A stretch of DNA of 11,010 bases from CAYRHS01 sp964424125. Lineage in GTDB: Bacteria > Actinomycetota > Acidimicrobiia > IMCC26256 > JAOSJL01. The notes below the pieces were generated by a model. The model saw only the letters and a list, made by a program, of their open reading frames with translations. It did no database searches and was not told where the DNA came from. Positions 8,636-11,010 of the stretch are shown piece by piece (positions within the stretch are counted from its first letter, which is position 1; every line of letters starts with the position of its first letter). The stretch lies in the NCBI GenBank assembly GCA_964424125.1, contig CAYRHS010000106.1:1-11010 (forward strand), in the 5' to 3' direction. The position numbers were made by a program, and so were the translations under genes.

Positions 8636-10067
8636 GGGCGGGTTCGAGCTCGTAGAGGAACTGGTAGGCGAAGAGCTCGGGGGCGAGCGTGAGGCCGACG
8701 CGATCGACGCGCTCGACGAAGGTCTCCGCTTGCTCCGTGGGCTCGGCTCCCGGAGCACCCCGCTCGAGCACCTCGACGGGTACGCCCAGACACTCCCGAC
8801 GGCGCGTGGCGAGCTCGGCGTCGTGCGCGAGTCGCTCGAAGCTGCGGCGGGTGAAGAAGCGGACGTGGCCCTGGTCGAGGATGCCGCGGCGGTCGTAGTC
8901 GAAGCGTCCGAGCGCGACGCGCGCCCTCGGGTACCAGTGACCGAAATTCGGCACCGTCGCGACGAGCGAACCGCCCGGGCGAAGCAGACGTTGCGCCTCG
9001 GCGAGAAGACGGTCCGGACGGCGGAGGTACGAGAGCAGCTCGACCGCGAGCACCAGATCGAAGTCGCCACCCACCTCCACGGGGATGCCGCGCTCCAGAT
9101 CGGCCTCGACGAACTGGTCGACGCGCTCGCCAATCCCTTCCTGCTTCTCGCGGTCGACACCGACGACTTCGTGCCCTGCCGCGCGCAGCGCCGCCGCGAG
9201 GGTCCCGTCACCGCAGCCGAGATCGAGGATGCGGTGGCGCGGCCGCCCCGACAGCCACGCGACGACGCGACCGTGCGCGCTCTCGGGGCCCTCGGGCGCG
9301 TCGTAGCGCGACGTCGCGAACGCGAGGTCGCCCCGGCCGAAGCCCATCTTCTCGGCGCGGTAGCGGAGCACGTCCATGCTGAGGTCCTTCGCGTACCGCA
9401 GTCCGTTCACGTAGCTGATCTCGTCGCCGTAGAAGGTCGGGATCGGGAGCTCGACGATCCGCTTCCCGGCTTCGTGGAGCTGGAGGATGATCTGGGTGTC
9501 GAAGTTGTAGTCGTCGGTGTTCACCGCGAACGGGATCTCCCGCAGCGCCGCGACGGAGTACGCGCGATACCCGGAATGCCACTCGGAGAGATGGGTCCCG
9601 ACGACGGCGTTCTGGAAGCGGGACAGGATCTTGTTGCCGACGTACTTGTAGAGCGGCATCCCGCCCTTGCGCGCCTCGCCCGTCTGCATCATCCGGGACC
9701 CGAAGACCGCGTCGGCGTCCCCGGCCTCGAGCGGCGCGACGATCTCGGGAAGGAACTCGGGGGCGTACTGCCCGTCGGCGTGGAGCAGCACCACGATGTG
9801 GAAGCCCCGCTCGATAGCCCACTCGTAGCCAGCCTTCTGGTTGCCGCCGTAACCCAGGTTGCGAGGATGGCGGACCACGGTGAGCGGGAGGTCCCCGATC
9901 GCCTGCTGGTAGCCCAGGCCGACGAGGTAGGTCGAGTCTTCGCTCGCGTTGTCGCCCAGGTACACGCCCTCGATCCGCGAGCGGAACGCGGGCGGAATGC
10001 GGTCGAGAGTGGAAGCGACCGTCGAAGCCGCGTTGTAGGCGACCATGACGATCCCGATGCGCGCCAC
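8625..10067 (-). CDS. Bifunctional GT2 glycosyltransferase / class I SAM-dependent methyltransferase
   Basis: This predicted cytoplasmic protein has 480 residues and two catalytic domains. Residues ~3-235 are a GT-A fold family 2 enzyme of the DPM1/polyprenyl-phosphate glycosyltransferase type. They show IGIVMVAYNAAST at the nucleotide-binding start, YLGDNASEDST (D39), HPRNLGYGGNQKAGYEWA, and the metal/donor motif LLHADGQYAPE (D98), followed by HSGYRAYS. Residues ~275-455 are a methyltransferase with SAM motif I RILDLGCGDG (from 279), the acidic VVGVDRE at the end of strand 2, FDLVLAVELLSYLRRP, and RLLRPGGSLVATVPN. The C-terminal HVRFFTRRSFERL is common in this methyltransferase group. It probably builds a polyprenyl-linked sugar or glycan and methylates a sugar; this is inferred. 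I prefer the GTG at 10067 because the GT2 fold starts two codons later. ATGs at 10124 and 10142 are in frame but would translate the palindromic promoter region. No clear Shine-Dalgarno precedes the GTG. It converges on the large GT-C gene across a hairpin. Confidence 0.85.
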   Translation of the reverse strand: MARIGIVMVAYNAASTVASTLDRIPPAFRSRIEGVYLGDNASEDSTYLVGLGYQQAIGDLPLTVVRHPRNLGYGGNQKAGYEWAIERGFHIVVLLHADGQYAPEFLPEIVAPLEAGDADAVFGSRMMQTGEARKGGMPLYKYVGNKILSRFQNAVVGTHLSEWHSGYRAYSVAALREIPFAVNTDDYNFDTQIILQLHEAGKRIVELPIPTFYGDEISYVNGLRYAKDLSMDVLRYRAEKMGFGRGDLAFATSRYDAPEGPESAHGRVVAWLSGRPRHRILDLGCGDGTLAAALRAAGHEVVGVDREKQEGIGERVDQFVEADLERGIPVEVGGDFDLVLAVELLSYLRRPDRLLAEAQRLLRPGGSLVATVPNFGHWYPRARVALGRFDYDRRGILDQGHVRFFTRRSFERLAHDAELATRRRECLGVPVEVLERGAPGAEPTEQAETFVERVDRVGLTLAPELFAYQFLYELEPAPRS

Positions 10068-10075
10068 GGCATGAA

Positions 10076-10081
10076 AGGGTA
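10076..10081 (-). promoter_or_regulatory. Candidate -10 element for the GT2/methyltransferase gene
   Basis: Read on the minus strand this is TACCCT, which fits the actinobacterial TANNNT -10 pattern. The predicted transcription start would fall close to or on the GTG at 10067, which would make the mRNA leaderless and would explain the missing Shine-Dalgarno. No convincing -35 is visible. Short motifs like this arise by chance, so this is tentative. Confidence 0.25.
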
Positions 10082-10088
10082 CCGGCCG

Positions 10089-10106
10089 TCGTTCCCTCGG
10101 GAACGA
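10089..10106. promoter_or_regulatory. 18-nt palindrome, candidate operator in the divergent promoter region
   Basis: The sequence TCGTTCCC-TC-GGGAACGA has perfect 8-bp arms with a 2-nt centre. It sits in the 86-nt gap between the divergent GT2/methyltransferase and rfbF starts, just upstream of a TANNNT-type -10 candidate in each direction. A dimeric regulator bound here could control both genes. The symmetry is directly visible and the regulatory role is inferred. An alternative is that it lies within the coding region if the minus-strand gene starts at 10124 or 10142. Confidence 0.45.
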
Positions 10107-10118
10107 AGCGCACACTTG

Positions 10119-10124
10119 TACCAT
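10119..10124 (+). promoter_or_regulatory. Candidate -10 element for rfbF
   Basis: TACCAT matches the TANNNT -10 pattern and would place the transcription start near 10131, giving a leader of about 23 nt that includes the GGAGGA ribosome binding site. There is no clear -35 at 17-18 nt; the palindrome at 10089-10106 occupies that region. Tentative. Confidence 0.3.
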
Positions 10125-10144
10125 CGAGGGATCCCCACCCACCC

Positions 10145-10150
10145 GGAGGA
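10145..10150 (+). promoter_or_regulatory. Ribosome binding site of rfbF
   Basis: GGAGGA lies four bases before the GTG at 10154 and is the only strong Shine-Dalgarno in the window. It fixes the GTG as the start of the cytidylyltransferase, which agrees with the conserved N-terminus MKAVILAGGRGTR. Confidence 0.85.
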
Positions 10151-10153
10151 GCC

Positions 10154-10930
10154 GTGAAGGCAGTCATCCTCGCCGGCGGCCGGGGCACCCGACTGCGGGA
10201 GCAGACCGAGTTCCGGCCCAAGCCCATGGTCGAGGTCGGCGGAAAGCCGATCCTCTGGCACATCATGAAAATCTACTCGCACCACGGCGTGACCGAGTTC
10301 GTGATCCCGATCGGCTATCGCGGTGAGCTCATCAAGGACTACTTCATCAACTACGAAGCGCGCACGAACGACTTCACGGTCCATCTGGGCAGCAAGCACG
10401 AGATCGAGTACCACGACAGCCACCTCGAATCCGACTGGCGGGTGACGGTCGTCGACACGGGCCTCGAGACCCCGACCGGGGGACGGGTGCGGCGCATCCA
10501 ACGCTTCGTCGAGGGTGAGCGATTCATGGTGACCTACGGCGACGGCCTGGCCGACGTCGACGTCTCCGGACTGCTCGCCGAGCACGAGGCCCACGGACGG
10601 CTGGCGACGATGACGACCGTGCGACCACCGACCCGCTTCGGGGTCGTGGACCTCGGGGCGGACGACACCGTCGAGCGCTTTCGCGAGAAGCCGCGGACCG
10701 ACGACTACGTGAACGCGGGCTTCTTCGTCTTCGAACCGAAAGTCTTCGACTACCTCGAGGACGACTCGGTCCTCGAGCAGACGCCGCTCGAGTCGCTCGC
10801 CAAGGACGATCAGCTCAGCGCGTTCCGCCACGAGGGGTTCTGGCAGCCGATGGACACCTACCGGGAGTTCACGTTGCTGAACGAGCTCTGGGAGCGGGGG
10901 GACGCGCCGTGGAAGGTCTGGAACGAGTGA
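10154..10930 (+). CDS. rfbF: Glucose-1-phosphate cytidylyltransferase
   Basis: The enzyme makes CDP-glucose and pyrophosphate from CTP and alpha-glucose-1-phosphate in the cytoplasm, the first committed step toward CDP-deoxyhexoses. The 258-residue length matches the family (about 257). Visible motifs are the nucleotide-binding loop LAGGRGTRLREQT (residues 6-18) followed by FRPKPMVEVGGKPILWHIM (K23 in the RPKPM signature). YGDGLADVD (128-136) contains the metal-binding D130, and TRFGVVDL and YVNAGFFVFEP follow. These are characteristic of RfbF rather than of RmlA or GalU. The GTG start is set by GGAGGA four bases upstream. The gene is divergent from the GT2/methyltransferase gene and overlaps the next start by GTGA, forming a two-gene or longer operon with a dehydratase. 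The gene-level identification is high confidence; the final sugar made from CDP-glucose is unknown. Confidence 0.93.
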   Translation: MKAVILAGGRGTRLREQTEFRPKPMVEVGGKPILWHIMKIYSHHGVTEFVIPIGYRGELIKDYFINYEARTNDFTVHLGSKHEIEYHDSHLESDWRVTVVDTGLETPTGGRVRRIQRFVEGERFMVTYGDGLADVDVSGLLAEHEAHGRLATMTTVRPPTRFGVVDLGADDTVERFREKPRTDDYVNAGFFVFEPKVFDYLEDDSVLEQTPLESLAKDDQLSAFRHEGFWQPMDTYREFTLLNELWERGDAPWKVWNE

Positions 10931-11010
10931 ACGGGCCGTCCCCCACAGCCTGGCGCGAGCGGCGCGTGCTGGTCACCGGCGCGACCGGGATGATCGGGTC
11001 CTGGCTCACA
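10927..11010 (+). CDS. NAD(P)-binding sugar-nucleotide dehydratase/epimerase, N-terminus only (CDP-glucose 4,6-dehydratase candidate)
   Basis: Only 28 codons are in the window. The frame starts at the GTG overlapping the rfbF stop (GTGA) and stays open to the edge. It encodes WRERRVLVTGATGMIGSWL, the beta1-GxxGxxG dinucleotide-binding loop of an extended short-chain dehydrogenase. Position immediately after rfbF suggests CDP-glucose 4,6-dehydratase (rfbG), which would give CDP-4-keto-6-deoxyglucose. The Trp-Arg lead-in and GSWL ending fit that family. However, the usual TGHTGFKG loop is here TGATGMIG, so another epimerase/dehydratase of the same superfamily is possible. Catalytic YxxxK lies outside the window. 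Confidence 0.7.
   Translation, partial: MNGPSPTAWRERRVLVTGATGMIGSWLT

Noticed and set aside
8616..10157. A 513-codon plus-strand open frame running the full length opposite the GT2/methyltransferase gene.
   Set aside because: The minus strand carries unmistakable GT2 and methyltransferase motifs. The plus-strand product is low-complexity and has no recognisable domain. Long antisense frames are expected at this GC content because stop codons are rare.

Overview
The window is about 70% GC, with coding regions packed end to end. It reads as a cell-envelope glycan (polysaccharide or glycolipid) biosynthesis locus of an actinobacterium. The AftD/DUF3367-type arabinofuranosyltransferase-like proteins, the GTG starts, the short ATG/GTG-stop overlaps and the extreme GC support this. 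The protein flavour resembles Acidimicrobiia (Ilumatobacter/Iamia-type) more than mycobacteria. That class-level assignment is inference from memory of the families, not a database result.

Layout. Positions 2-8585 hold a tightly coupled plus-strand run. It begins with the 3' end of an AftD-like membrane protein cut by the window edge (2-781), followed by a cytoplasmic GT4-type glycosyltransferase (781-1992). Then comes a very large protein of about 2198 residues (1989-8585), which is a complete AftD-like protein fused in frame to a second, different GT-C-type membrane glycosyltransferase. The genes overlap by 1 nt (TGATG) and 4 nt (GTGA), so they are probably co-transcribed and translationally coupled. 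At 8575-8635 a perfect 29-bp inverted repeat with a 3-nt loop fills the junction with a convergent minus-strand gene. That gene (8625-10067) encodes a fused GT2 glycosyltransferase and class I SAM methyltransferase. A short divergent intergenic region (10068-10153) with an 18-nt palindrome separates it from a plus-strand pair: glucose-1-phosphate cytidylyltransferase (rfbF, 10154-10930) and the start of an NAD(P)-binding dehydratase/epimerase (10927 to the window end), joined by another GTGA overlap.

How the genes could work together (inference). RfbF makes CDP-glucose. The following dehydratase probably starts its conversion to a CDP-deoxyhexose. The GT4 and GT2 enzymes would use nucleotide sugars on the cytoplasmic face, and the methyltransferase domain may decorate the sugar or the lipid-linked product. 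The GT-C membrane proteins would extend the glycan outside the membrane from polyprenyl-phosphate sugars. There is no gene-free stretch longer than 300 bases. No tRNA, rRNA, CRISPR array or insertion sequence was seen. The most unusual items are the AftD/GT-C fusion, the duplicated AftD-like C-terminal region, and the perfect hairpin that contains the stop codons of both convergent genes.
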